DNA of 20,857 nucleotides from Cyanobacteriota bacterium. Lineage in GTDB: Bacteria; Cyanobacteriota; Cyanobacteriia; SKYG9. Each line of letters starts with the position of its first letter. The first letter of the stretch is position 1. The stretch is from NCBI GenBank assembly GCA_025054735.1, contig JANWZG010000007.1:1-20857 (forward strand). The letters run 5' to 3'. The notes beneath the pieces were generated by a model. That model had not been told where the DNA came from. It made no database searches and saw only the letters and a program-made list of their open reading frames with translations. This document shows positions 6,135 through 14,351 of this stretch, one piece after another. A program made the position numbers and the translations under genes.

Positions 6135-7328
6135 TCACGATGAAGCAGACAAAGTTGATTCTCTAATCGCTTTAATAATCACCTCTTCAAGATGAGATAA
6201 TGAGCAAACTGTCATCGAGAAAAGAGATGTCAACGCAGCACACCTATCCTCTGAAATGTCCGGAAGAACCATGATTGAATGTTTAGAGTCCAAATTTAGC
6301 ATCTTGGACATTTTTGAATATTTGCTTACATGTTGTTGATAATCACCAGATTTTGCCTCAATCCAGAAGAAAGAACCATTCACACAACATATCAGGTCAA
6401 GTTCAAAGTCATCCCCATTAGGTAGAATGATTTGGGGATTTAGCAAATACGAGAAGATAATATCTTGCTCTAGTTCACTAGCTGCAATTTCAACACATCG
6501 TTTGACTGCCAACAATACAAAGCGCTCCAGCCACTTGCCAGAAAAGAAGCTATGGGCCTCTGGTATCGTCGCTGCTTTCGCTTTAATGAGGTATTGTGGA
6601 GATCTAAAATACCTGTACTCTTCAAGAAAGGCTATGCCATGCAGTCTGGTACAAAACTGACAGACGGTTCCTATGTCCCTTTGTGTATATTCCTTGAGGG
6701 ACAGAAGAAATGAGTTTCCTTGGTTTACACTCCTCTTGATTTTCCCCAGTAGCTGACGCAAGCTACTATAATTTTCACCAAGAAATTTCGACAGTGAATT
6801 GATAACGTGGTCTGCTGGACTTTCTGCAGGTACAGCTCTAACTCTTATGTTGCGGCTAGCCAAAAAGTCCACAATAACTCTAGTGTCACTCTCAGTTTGT
6901 TGCTTTTCCTCTGTGGGTTTCTCTTCATTCTGATCCGTATCCAAGTCGAGATCAAGATCAGTGATGGTTTCTCCTAGCTGTGAAGTTGCATCTTCATTAT
7001 CCTCTAATGAAACCTTATATTGCTGAAGTTCATTAATGCTTTGTTGCAATAACTCCCGTAAGTTTTGCAAACGCTCCAACTCATCCTTAAAGGCTAATAG
7101 CGATTTTTGGCTTTCTATTTCTAGCTCCGATCGATCGTGCTCTTGAGCTACTAGCTTTTGTCTACTAACTTGTGATTGAGTAACTAATGCTGACGTAGCA
7201 AAACCAGATGCTCCTGCTGCAATCCCAGCTATGCCTGATTGAAATACGGAACCACCAGCGGCAAGCACTACACCACCAACAATCACGCTGCCTGCAAGCA
7301 AAGGAATGTGGAACAGCAGTTGACTCAT
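6135..7328 (-). CDS. Membrane-anchored coiled-coil protein with C-terminal PD-(D/E)XK nuclease-like domain
   Basis: No named gene is recognised. From ATG 7328 (397 residues) the order is: Gly/Ala-rich hydrophobic hairpin 7-50; coiled coil about 52-117; acidic low-complexity linker 118-149; a conserved-looking helical segment 150-255 with CQFC (223-226); and a terminal domain. The last domain reads FFSGKWLERFV (Glu268), FELDL (Asp311) and FWIEAK (Glu324, Lys326), then QQHVSKY. This is the layout of PD-(D/E)XK enzymes, and it resembles the nuclease half of Card1/DUF1887-like proteins (GxWLE, ELD, ExK). Nuclease activity is therefore possible but unproven. The in-frame TTG at 7367 adds 13 residues with no ribosome-binding site and is not preferred. 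Codon choice looks more AT-rich than the neighbours, hinting at acquisition. The gene stands alone, with repeats on both sides. Confidence 0.75.
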   Translation of the reverse strand: MSQLLFHIPLLAGSVIVGGVVLAAGGSVFQSGIAGIAAGASGFATSALVTQSQVSRQKLVAQEHDRSELEIESQKSLLAFKDELERLQNLRELLQQSINELQQYKVSLEDNEDATSQLGETITDLDLDLDTDQNEEKPTEEKQQTESDTRVIVDFLASRNIRVRAVPAESPADHVINSLSKFLGENYSSLRQLLGKIKRSVNQGNSFLLSLKEYTQRDIGTVCQFCTRLHGIAFLEEYRYFRSPQYLIKAKAATIPEAHSFFSGKWLERFVLLAVKRCVEIAASELEQDIIFSYLLNPQIILPNGDDFELDLICCVNGSFFWIEAKSGDYQQHVSKYSKMSKMLNLDSKHSIMVLPDISEDRCAALTSLFSMTVCSLSHLEEVIIKAIRESTLSASS

Positions 7329-7672
7329 AGAGCTTTCTCTACCTTTTTGCTCAGATGTCAGCGTCAAGATGGCTACTATACCAAATGTAGGAAACCTCTA
7401 CCACACAACTAGGCAAAGACAACTAGGCAGGTAAGTGGCTAAGTCCGTTAGCTGCTAAGGAATGCGCCCATGTTAGCACTAGGCTCTGCTAGGGTCAATA
7501 TAAGTCAAGTGCTTGTGTGTGCAAGCATGGTAAGCATTAAAGCTAACATAGACTTAGACTCAACGTAGGTCTTGCTGACCAAGGATATGAAGTTGGATGA
7601 GGCGATCTTGTTTGCCAACCACCTGAAACGTTTAAGTCACTCTTGCCTTAGACGTCTCGCGAGCAAGCATAG
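7329..7672. other. Intergenic region of about 340 bases, no gene seen
   Basis: It contains two copies of ACAACTAGGCA (7405-7415 and 7419-7429, 14-base period) upstream of the nuclease-like gene, and an inverted repeat TGCTTG/CAAGCA with a six-base loop (7510-7527). Its right end lies downstream of the pentapeptide gene and contains the palindromes TCTCGCGAGA-like and AGACGTCT near 7650-7665, without a T-run. Confidence 0.5.
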
Positions 7673-8512
7673 CTATTCAATCGTTTTGCCATCTGGCATA
7701 ACTGCGCCAAGCATCTGTGCCTTAGCTAAATTAGTCTGGTTAAGGTTAGCATTTAGGAGAACAGCCTCCTCAAGAATAACTTCACCCATATTAGCCCAGC
7801 TTAGATTAGCTCGGTACAAACTAGCTTTCCGCAAATTTGCCCCTCGCAGTGAGGTCCAACTTAAGTTAGCGCCCCGCAATTGGGCACTGGTCAAGTCAGC
7901 GTTACTAAGAATAGCGCTGCTAAATCGAGCACGACTGAGATCTGCCTCCTTCAGGATGACACCTTCCATTGCTGCTCCGTTTAGAATGGCTCCCGCTAAG
8001 TTAGCAGCATCCATAACAGCGTGGTTAAGAATAGCATTCGTCAAATTTGCGTGCTCCAAAATTGCTCTAGTTAAGATTGCCCCTGTTAAGTTAGCTCGGC
8101 TTAGGGTTGCTTCATTCAACTTGGCATGACTCAAGTCTGCGTTACGCAAACTCACCTCACTCATATTGGCTTCGCGCATGTCCACAGCAATTAGGTTGAT
8201 ATTGTCCATATGGACACCACGTAGATTGGCACCCCGTAGGTTAGCTTGACTAAGGTCAGAACCTGTTAGATCGACCCCAATTAAGTTAGCCTCTTGCAAG
8301 ATAGCCCCCTGGAGGTTTGCTTCACACAGCTTTGCTTCACGCAGGTTGGTGCCTATTAAGTTAGCTCTGCTTAATCGAGCACCATGTAGGTTGGCACCTC
8401 GAAAATTAGCTTGGCTGAGATCGGCCTCGCTTAGGTTCACTCCAATTAGATCAGCATTGCGGAAGTCTCTTTCTCCATCTGCATAGCGCCTTAATAACTC
8501 TTCGATCCCCAT
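7673..8512 (-). CDS. Pentapeptide-repeat protein, 51 uninterrupted repeats
   Basis: A 279-residue protein made of a 16-residue lead (MGIEELLRRYADGERD), 51 consecutive pentapeptides of the A(D/N)LxX type from residue 17 to 271, and an eight-residue tail MPDGKTIE. Such repeats fold as a right-handed quadrilateral beta-helix, four pentapeptides per turn, so about 12.7 turns are expected. No signal peptide or membrane segment is seen. The lead and the MPDG tail are typical of cyanobacterial members, whose function is mostly unknown; some families elsewhere mimic DNA and bind gyrase, but nothing here shows that. The ATG at 8512 is the natural start; the ribosome-binding site is weak. It is divergent from ilvD. 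Confidence 0.95.
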   Translation of the reverse strand: MGIEELLRRYADGERDFRNADLIGVNLSEADLSQANFRGANLHGARLSRANLIGTNLREAKLCEANLQGAILQEANLIGVDLTGSDLSQANLRGANLRGVHMDNINLIAVDMREANMSEVSLRNADLSHAKLNEATLSRANLTGAILTRAILEHANLTNAILNHAVMDAANLAGAILNGAAMEGVILKEADLSRARFSSAILSNADLTSAQLRGANLSWTSLRGANLRKASLYRANLSWANMGEVILEEAVLLNANLNQTNLAKAQMLGAVMPDGKTIE

Positions 8513-8934
8513 GTCTGTTACTCACTCTGTAGATTGATAGCTGACCTAATTGGTTGGTTGTGCAACCTGTCAGGATGAAGTTGCAGATGTGCCCTGAGAA
8601 TGAAACTATAACGATCGCACCAGATTATGTCTATGCTAATTGTAACCAACATCACTCAGCCTGAATCTTCACGCTTACGTTACTTGAGTCTAGCTGGCAT
8701 TTGTTATTAAGTTAAGTATCTTTGTCTCCACGGTAATGATTAGGGGATAATGTTGAGGGTAGGTATGAATAACGGAAGTGACCAGAGTACTGGAGCTGAG
8801 TTGACAGGCACTTCTCTGAGTTAGATCACTGTTAGATCACTGGGTTGACGTGGGTGCAAGGTCTAGCTATCTTAATCAACGGCTCTGGGTCGCAGACTGT
8901 ATTCAGCTACAGGCATTGAGGATGGGAATGTTGA
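8513..8934. other. Divergent intergenic region (pentapeptide gene / ilvD), no gene seen
   Basis: About 420 bases. The ilvD-proximal half carries TTGACA (8801-8806), a -35-like hexamer without a clear -10 at the usual spacing, and an exact 11-base tandem repeat GTTAGATCACT (8820-8841). No riboswitch, tRNA or leader peptide for branched-chain amino acids was recognised. Confidence 0.5.
8820..8841 (+). repeat. Exact 11-base tandem repeat upstream of ilvD
   Basis: GTTAGATCACT occurs twice head to tail, 94 bases before the ilvD ATG. Eleven bases is about one helical turn, so both copies face the same side of the DNA, as in direct-repeat operators. Confidence 0.6.
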
Positions 8935-10650
8935 ATGGCAGATAATTTTCGGAGTAAAACCATTACTGAAGGTATTCAGCGATCGCCGAACCGCGCTATG
9001 CTCAGGGCGGTGGGCTTTCGTGATCAGGACTTTACAAAGCCGATCGTGGGTATAGCCAGTGGGTATAGCACTATCACACCCTGCAACATGGGAATCAACG
9101 ACCTAGCGCTTCGAGCAGAGGCAGGAGTCTATGCAGCAGGGGCAATGCCACAACTGTTTGGCACTATTACCGTTAGTGATGGCATTTCCATGGGCACAGA
9201 AGGCATGAAGTATTCTCTGGTGTCGCGGGAAGTGATTGCTGACTCTATTGAGACTGCTTGTAATGCCCAGAGCATGGATGGCGTGGTAGCCATCGGAGGC
9301 TGCGACAAGAACATGCCCGGAGCCATGATAGCGATCGCTCGCATGAATATTCCTGCCATATTTGTCTATGGTGGCACGATTAAGCCTGGACATTACAACG
9401 GTAAAGACCTTACTATTGTCAGCGCCTTTGAGGCTGTTGGGCAATACAGTGCTGGAGTGATTGACTATGAGGAATTACTAGCTGTGGAGCGCCATGCTTG
9501 TCCAGGAGCTGGCTCCTGTGGTGGTATGTACACAGCAAACACCATGTCCTCTGCCTTTGAGGCTATGGGTATGAGCTTAATGTATTCCTCAACCATGGCA
9601 GCGGAGGATGCAGAAAAGGCTGAAAGTGCTGAATTGTCGGGTAAGGTTCTGGTTGAAGCCATTCGCAAGCAGATTTTGCCCAGCCAGATTTTGACCCGTA
9701 AGGCGTTCGAGAACGCGATCGCGGTGATTATGGCCGTAGGTGGTTCCACCAATGCTGTGTTGCATCTGTTAGCGATTGCCCATGCCATCAATGTTCCCCT
9801 TACACTGGATGACTTTGAAACCATTCGTGGTCGAGTGCCTGTCCTCTGTGATCTCAAGCCATCTGGTCAGTATGTCGCAACTGATTTGCATCGAGTTGGT
9901 GGTATTCCCCTAGTTATGAAGATGCTGCTTAATCATGGGTTGCTGCATGGAGATGCTCTGACTGTGACTGGGCAAACGATCGCCGAGCAACTTGCTGACG
10001 TACCTGATCATCCGCCTGCTGACCAAGCTGTAGTGCGCCCTTGGGATCAGCCCCTTTACAGCACCGGACACCTAGCTATATTACGTGGCAACTTAGCTAC
10101 TGAAGGAGCTGTCGCTAAGATTTCTGGCGTAAAGCATCCCAAAATTACTGGCCCTGCACGAGTGTTTGAGTCGGAAGAAGATTGCTTAGAGGCGATCTTG
10201 GCGGGCAAAATCCGGGCTGGTGATATTCTCGTAATTCGCTATGAAGGGCCTAAGGGTGGACCTGGGATGCGCGAAATGCTGGCTCCTACTTCAGCCATTA
10301 TTGGTGCTGGGCTAGGGGATGCTGTAGGGCTAATTACGGATGGTCGCTTTTCTGGGGGCACCTATGGTATGGTTGTAGGGCATGTTGCCCCAGAGGCAGC
10401 AGTAGGCGGCACCATTGCCTTAGTACAGGAAGGAGATGAAATTACGATTGATGCCCACGCACGATTGCTTCAGCTTAACGTCCCAGATGAAGAACTGGCT
10501 CAGCGCCGTGCAGCTTGGCATCCTCCTCAGCCGCGCTATACAAGAGGTGTGTTGGCCAAGTATGCCCAACTTGTATCTTCCAGTAGCCTAGGAGCAGTAA
10601 CTGACCTAAACCTACCCTACGTCAATGCTCCTGCCGCAAATTCCCTATAG
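8935..10650 (+). CDS. ilvD: Dihydroxy-acid dehydratase
   Basis: Iron-sulfur dehydratase that converts 2,3-dihydroxy-isovalerate and 2,3-dihydroxy-3-methylvalerate to the 2-oxo acids, the step before transamination in valine and isoleucine synthesis (and leading to leucine and pantothenate). Cluster cysteines are Cys50 (TPCNMG), Cys123 (GGCDKNMPG) and Cys195 (CPGAGSCGG). Asp82, Asp124 and Lys125 (the lysine carbamylated in homologues) are expected Mg ligands. The C-terminal half has DGRFSGGTYGMVVGHV. It has 571 residues, near the family length, with a slightly extended tail. The ATG at 8935 begins MADNFRSKTITEG, as in relatives. It converges with the pseudokinase gene, with only eight bases between stops. 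The leader has an 11-base tandem repeat. Confidence 0.98.
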   Translation: MADNFRSKTITEGIQRSPNRAMLRAVGFRDQDFTKPIVGIASGYSTITPCNMGINDLALRAEAGVYAAGAMPQLFGTITVSDGISMGTEGMKYSLVSREVIADSIETACNAQSMDGVVAIGGCDKNMPGAMIAIARMNIPAIFVYGGTIKPGHYNGKDLTIVSAFEAVGQYSAGVIDYEELLAVERHACPGAGSCGGMYTANTMSSAFEAMGMSLMYSSTMAAEDAEKAESAELSGKVLVEAIRKQILPSQILTRKAFENAIAVIMAVGGSTNAVLHLLAIAHAINVPLTLDDFETIRGRVPVLCDLKPSGQYVATDLHRVGGIPLVMKMLLNHGLLHGDALTVTGQTIAEQLADVPDHPPADQAVVRPWDQPLYSTGHLAILRGNLATEGAVAKISGVKHPKITGPARVFESEEDCLEAILAGKIRAGDILVIRYEGPKGGPGMREMLAPTSAIIGAGLGDAVGLITDGRFSGGTYGMVVGHVAPEAAVGGTIALVQEGDEITIDAHARLLQLNVPDEELAQRRAAWHPPQPRYTRGVLAKYAQLVSSSSLGAVTDLNLPYVNAPAANSL

Positions 10651-10658
10651 CTCTTACT

Positions 10659-12596
10659 CTATTGGGGTGCCTGTAGTTGCTTGATGTGGTACTGAGCATC
10701 GTTATAGCAGTTAATACGACCTGCATCTAGGCAGAGAGTTGCTGCTTTGTGAAGGTCGGATAGTGCGCCTTCTCGGTCATCTAGGTCGATCTTGGCAAGG
10801 GCACGATCGTAGTACACCAAGGCATGACTAGGTCTTAGCTCAATGGCCTTAGTGTAGTCTAAGATGGCACCTTGGTAATCCCCAAGGTCGTGACGGATGA
10901 CCCCCCGGTTGTAGTACAAGTCAGCGTCATTTCGGTCTAGGTTAATGGCCGTGTTGAGGTCTTGCAGTGCCAGTTGAATTTTTCCCTGCCGTCGGTAGGA
11001 CAGCCCTCGGTTTTGATAAGCAAACACATCATCTGGCTGCAAGTTGATGGCCTGAGTACAGTCTGAAATGGCCTTATCCTGCTCACCAATGTTGGAGTAA
11101 GACAGGCAGCGGTTAAGATAGGCAGCGCTAAGCTTGCCATCACGGGTAATGGCTTCTGTGTAGTCAGCTATCGCCCCTTGGTCATCTCCTAAGTCGGCTT
11201 TAGCGTTACCCCGCTTTACATAAACTGCTACTAGGTTAGCATCTAGTCCAATCGCTTCACTATAGTCACTAATGGCACTCTGGCGATCGCCCAACTCCAT
11301 CCGCACATCACCCCGCAGATAGTAAGCAGTCGCATTCTTAGGATCAAGCTGAATAGCCTGAGTCAACCTAGAGAGTGCATCTCGTGGCTTTCCTTTCCGG
11401 AGATAGTCCTGCCCCTCTTTTATCAGCTTATCGACCGCGATCGCTTGCTCTGATATCCCCTGATTCGAGCTAGAGGATGGCTGACGTCCCTGAGAAGTAG
11501 TGCTATTAGTCGAGCTATTAGCACTGCTAAAGGCTGCAGGCAATTGTCTACCTAGCAATGCTAACACAGTACCACCAATCACCATCAGGGCCACTGCTCC
11601 CGCCAATAGAGGTAAGCTCAATAGCTTCGGTTCAGGGCTGGATGTAGCCTGGCTATCATCGTCTGACTCATCCACCATCAACTCTAGCTCTGGTTCAGTT
11701 GAGGTTAAATCCAGCACATCCTCTGAAGACTTAATGCTCTCTGAAGGAAGCTTGGTCGTCGCCAGAGCTTCCAAGTCATGCAGTACTTCATTTGCCGTCT
11801 GATAGCGCCGCATATGGTCAGGGTGTACCATGCGTTCCAGAATTCGCACCAGCGCTGGGCTAGCGTTGACACGGTTTTGCCAGCTTAGCTGCTCATCTAG
11901 TGTGCCATTCTGATGTTTTATCCGGCTCAAAACATTAACAGGCAGCCCAGAGAGTGCTTGAATAGCCACCATACCCAGGGCGTAAATGTCGCTGCTGAAT
12001 TGAGGATGGCCATTCAGTTGTTCGATCGGGATATAAGTCGTTGAGGGGTGCATCATCAGATGCTGATAGGGTTGAGTTTGCGACTCTAGCAACTGACCAC
12101 TAATTTTTCGGATCATGCCTGAGCCAGTTAACACGAGTTTATTGTCAGAGTGGCGGCGAATCAGTGTCGTCGGTTGAATACACTGGTGAATGACTAAGTG
12201 GCTGTGCATAAATGCCAGTGTTTTCAACGCATCGCACATGATTTCAATAACATACGGCTCATCCAACGGTTTATGCGGCTCTAACTCTTCCGACAATGGA
12301 TGACCATCAATATATTCTTCAACCAGGTAGAAACTATCTTCGCCGTCAAAGTAGTCTAGAACACTAGGAATTTGGTCATGATTGTTAACAGCAGATAGCG
12401 ACTCTAACGTGGCTCTAAGCATGTCATGGATGTATTTCAACACCTCAGAACCTTTGCTGTAAATCTGTAATCTGCGAACAATGCATTTTCGCGGGTCAGG
12501 AAACGAAATGTCCTCGGCCAAGTAGGTTTGCCCGAACATTCCAGCGCTGAAATTGTCGATGATCCGGTAGCGATTGTTCAATATCTCACCAATCAT
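10659..12596 (-). CDS. Serine/threonine pseudokinase with transmembrane segment and seven TPRs
   Basis: A 645-residue protein of the cyanobacterial kinase-TPR type. The kinase fold spans about 1-280: SDIYALGMVAIQALSG (202-217) and the YIPIEQ (188-193) activation-segment end are typical. The catalytic residues are lost: the VAIK-type lysine is Arg41 (CIVRRL), HRDxKPxN is HQCIQPTT (137-144), DFG is GSG (158-160), and the Gly-rich loop reads FSAGMFGQTY. It should not transfer phosphate by the normal mechanism. An acidic linker (290-320), one membrane helix (about 326-348), a Ser/Thr/Asn spacer and seven TPRs (about 387-620) follow. The kinase fold is probably cytoplasmic and the TPRs periplasmic. 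GGAG lies seven bases before the ATG. The HTH-like gene lies 117 bases upstream on the same strand. Confidence 0.93.
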   Translation of the reverse strand: MIGEILNNRYRIIDNFSAGMFGQTYLAEDISFPDPRKCIVRRLQIYSKGSEVLKYIHDMLRATLESLSAVNNHDQIPSVLDYFDGEDSFYLVEEYIDGHPLSEELEPHKPLDEPYVIEIMCDALKTLAFMHSHLVIHQCIQPTTLIRRHSDNKLVLTGSGMIRKISGQLLESQTQPYQHLMMHPSTTYIPIEQLNGHPQFSSDIYALGMVAIQALSGLPVNVLSRIKHQNGTLDEQLSWQNRVNASPALVRILERMVHPDHMRRYQTANEVLHDLEALATTKLPSESIKSSEDVLDLTSTEPELELMVDESDDDSQATSSPEPKLLSLPLLAGAVALMVIGGTVLALLGRQLPAAFSSANSSTNSTTSQGRQPSSSSNQGISEQAIAVDKLIKEGQDYLRKGKPRDALSRLTQAIQLDPKNATAYYLRGDVRMELGDRQSAISDYSEAIGLDANLVAVYVKRGNAKADLGDDQGAIADYTEAITRDGKLSAAYLNRCLSYSNIGEQDKAISDCTQAINLQPDDVFAYQNRGLSYRRQGKIQLALQDLNTAINLDRNDADLYYNRGVIRHDLGDYQGAILDYTKAIELRPSHALVYYDRALAKIDLDDREGALSDLHKAATLCLDAGRINCYNDAQYHIKQLQAPQ

Positions 12597-12713
12597 GGCA
12601 TTGCTCCAGCTTGTTGGGTCAATTATGACACGACTCCCAAAATCCGGCAGGCGAATACTTGTTCGCTAATTGACTAGTAGAGTGTGAACTATCGCCAGTT
12701 TTAAGAGAGATTG

Positions 12714-14123
12714 TTACTCATCACCTGTTAACTCTACACTGCTTACCACCGATTGCTTATCCGCCATCCAACTGGGAATGTAGCGCCCTTCACCTTGGTA
12801 ACTCCATGCAACACCGTCTGGATCTAGGTCTTGACTCCAAGAGCCAAAGTCGGCCCGATGGCGATGTCGAACAAGCGTGCGAGCATGTACCCCCAGTCGC
12901 TTTGCCAGCTTGCGCCCAGAGAGAGGCCGATTACTAGGAATTTCTTCTTCGATCGCCAGTGCCAGATACAATTGCCATACCACAAGAACGCTTAGCCATG
13001 CCAATAACACGACTGCCTCTGGGCGTTGCAGCAGCGATTTAGTATCCACAGCAGCTACACCTCGTAAAGCCTCGGCTAGTTCTCGCAAGCTAGACGATCG
13101 AGAGCGAGATGTCGATGATGTTGATCTAGCAGTTGATCTAGCATCAGAGTCGGCTGATGTTGTCGCATTAGCCTCCTTAGGGATTGTTGGAACTGAAGAG
13201 CCAGTTTCCCATGGATCAGGCAGATTAACACTATCAGGTGCAGTCATGGACATTGGCTCCGATAGGGAATGGGCAGCAGCGGGCAAGTCAGGTTCTGGAG
13301 TTGATTCGACAGCAGTTAACGACTCAACTGCCGTCTCCGGGACAGATTCTTCAGCAGCTTGGAGCAATGTTGGCTCAGATAAAGTACCCATCTCCCGGAG
13401 TAACGTCACAGGAGTGCTAGACTCCGTTAAGGATGATGCTTCAGTAGACACAGTTGATGGCAACGGTTCATCCGTAGCCTCCTCCCCAGCCGATGATGAG
13501 AGATCTGCTGTATCCAGTCGAGTGCTTTTCAAATCCGCCTCTAAGGCTAGCAGATCTGACGTGGAAATTGGAACACAATTTGCATCATGATCATAGCTGG
13601 CAGTAGCATTAGGCGGCGTGTCATCTACAGCCACAGGGGTCGCTGGCGTTGATGCCATCAATTCAGCAGCTAGATTTGCTAATGCACCTTCACCTAGGTT
13701 CCCCAAGGCAGCATCACCTGTCATCTCATCTGAGTCCGATGCTGTCGCAGGAGACAATGGAGTTGTTAGAGCTGTTGATACAGTAGCTTCTGGTTGAACT
13801 AATTCTGCTGCCCTATCAGGCATGGGCAAGCGATCTAGCTCGATCGTTTGCTGCCATAGAGCCTTGCGTTCCCCTATTTTGCGCCCAAAAATCATCAACG
13901 TGCTGACGGTCGCAAGATGTAGTTGACTGATCTGTTCCTCAATCATCGCTGCCATCATCTGCTGTTGGGGCACCTTCGCCGCTTCCAGCAAGATATAAAG
14001 GCAAGCATCTCGCTGGGTAACCCTAACCGTCAAGCCATCAATAGCAAGACAACGACTCAACAGCATACTAATTGCTCTGAAATCACCTTGCTTTGCCCGC
14101 GCTAACACATCTGCTTGAGACAT
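12714..14123 (-). CDS. Cyanobacterial protein with Ser/Thr-rich linker, hydrophobic segment and C-terminal HTH-like module
   Basis: No named gene is recognised. From ATG 14123 (MSQADVLARAKQGD, with AAAGG just upstream) there are 469 residues; an upstream GTG at 14168 is less likely. Residues 1-98 form a compact alpha/beta domain of a kind I recall at the N-terminus of several cyanobacterial proteins (LARAKQGD, RDACLYILLEAAKVP, MIFGRKIGE). Residues 99-345 are a low-complexity linker rich in Ser, Thr, Ala, Glu and Pro. A hydrophobic stretch (370-390) precedes RPLSGRKLAKRLGVHARTL (399-417), which looks like a helix-turn-helix, and then WSQDLDPDGVAW. A single membrane pass would put the two ends on opposite sides, so the hydrophobic stretch may instead be a buried helix. 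It lies upstream of the pseudokinase gene on the same strand. Confidence 0.8.
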   Translation of the reverse strand: MSQADVLARAKQGDFRAISMLLSRCLAIDGLTVRVTQRDACLYILLEAAKVPQQQMMAAMIEEQISQLHLATVSTLMIFGRKIGERKALWQQTIELDRLPMPDRAAELVQPEATVSTALTTPLSPATASDSDEMTGDAALGNLGEGALANLAAELMASTPATPVAVDDTPPNATASYDHDANCVPISTSDLLALEADLKSTRLDTADLSSSAGEEATDEPLPSTVSTEASSLTESSTPVTLLREMGTLSEPTLLQAAEESVPETAVESLTAVESTPEPDLPAAAHSLSEPMSMTAPDSVNLPDPWETGSSVPTIPKEANATTSADSDARSTARSTSSTSRSRSSSLRELAEALRGVAAVDTKSLLQRPEAVVLLAWLSVLVVWQLYLALAIEEEIPSNRPLSGRKLAKRLGVHARTLVRHRHRADFGSWSQDLDPDGVAWSYQGEGRYIPSWMADKQSVVSSVELTGDE

Positions 14124-14351
14124 GACCTTTGACTTTAGTCCAACACGAGAGTGACACCAGTTCTTCACACTTAGCCATAGCCTTACATGAGGAATAGGAC
14201 AACACTGCTGAGCGACATGCTAAGTGATGACTGAGGAATTCTATCTAGCAACACCAGACACGTCTATCTTACCTGGTAAGTAACGCGACTTAGTAAGGAA
14301 TACAACCTCAGCCGTTGGTAGCGTTAGACATTTGGTTCTGCTCGTTGATGT

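Noticed and set aside
5951..6195. Short overlapping + strand frames considered as small genes
   Set aside because: They cross the GC hairpin and a T-run and the second enters the opposing gene; no start signal or conserved motif.
7572..8129. A 185-residue open frame on the + strand
   Set aside because: It is the antisense of the pentapeptide repeats; its own periodic Leu/Ala/Arg pattern is a by-product of that repeat.
9103..9857. Several antisense frames of 76-130 residues inside ilvD
   Set aside because: They run opposite a fully conserved enzyme and have no recognisable domain or start signal.
12877..13590. A 237-residue open frame on the + strand
   Set aside because: It lies antisense to the Ser/Thr-rich linker of the HTH-like protein; its Ser/Asp/Val-rich composition is what the complement of that low-complexity DNA gives, and no start signal is seen.
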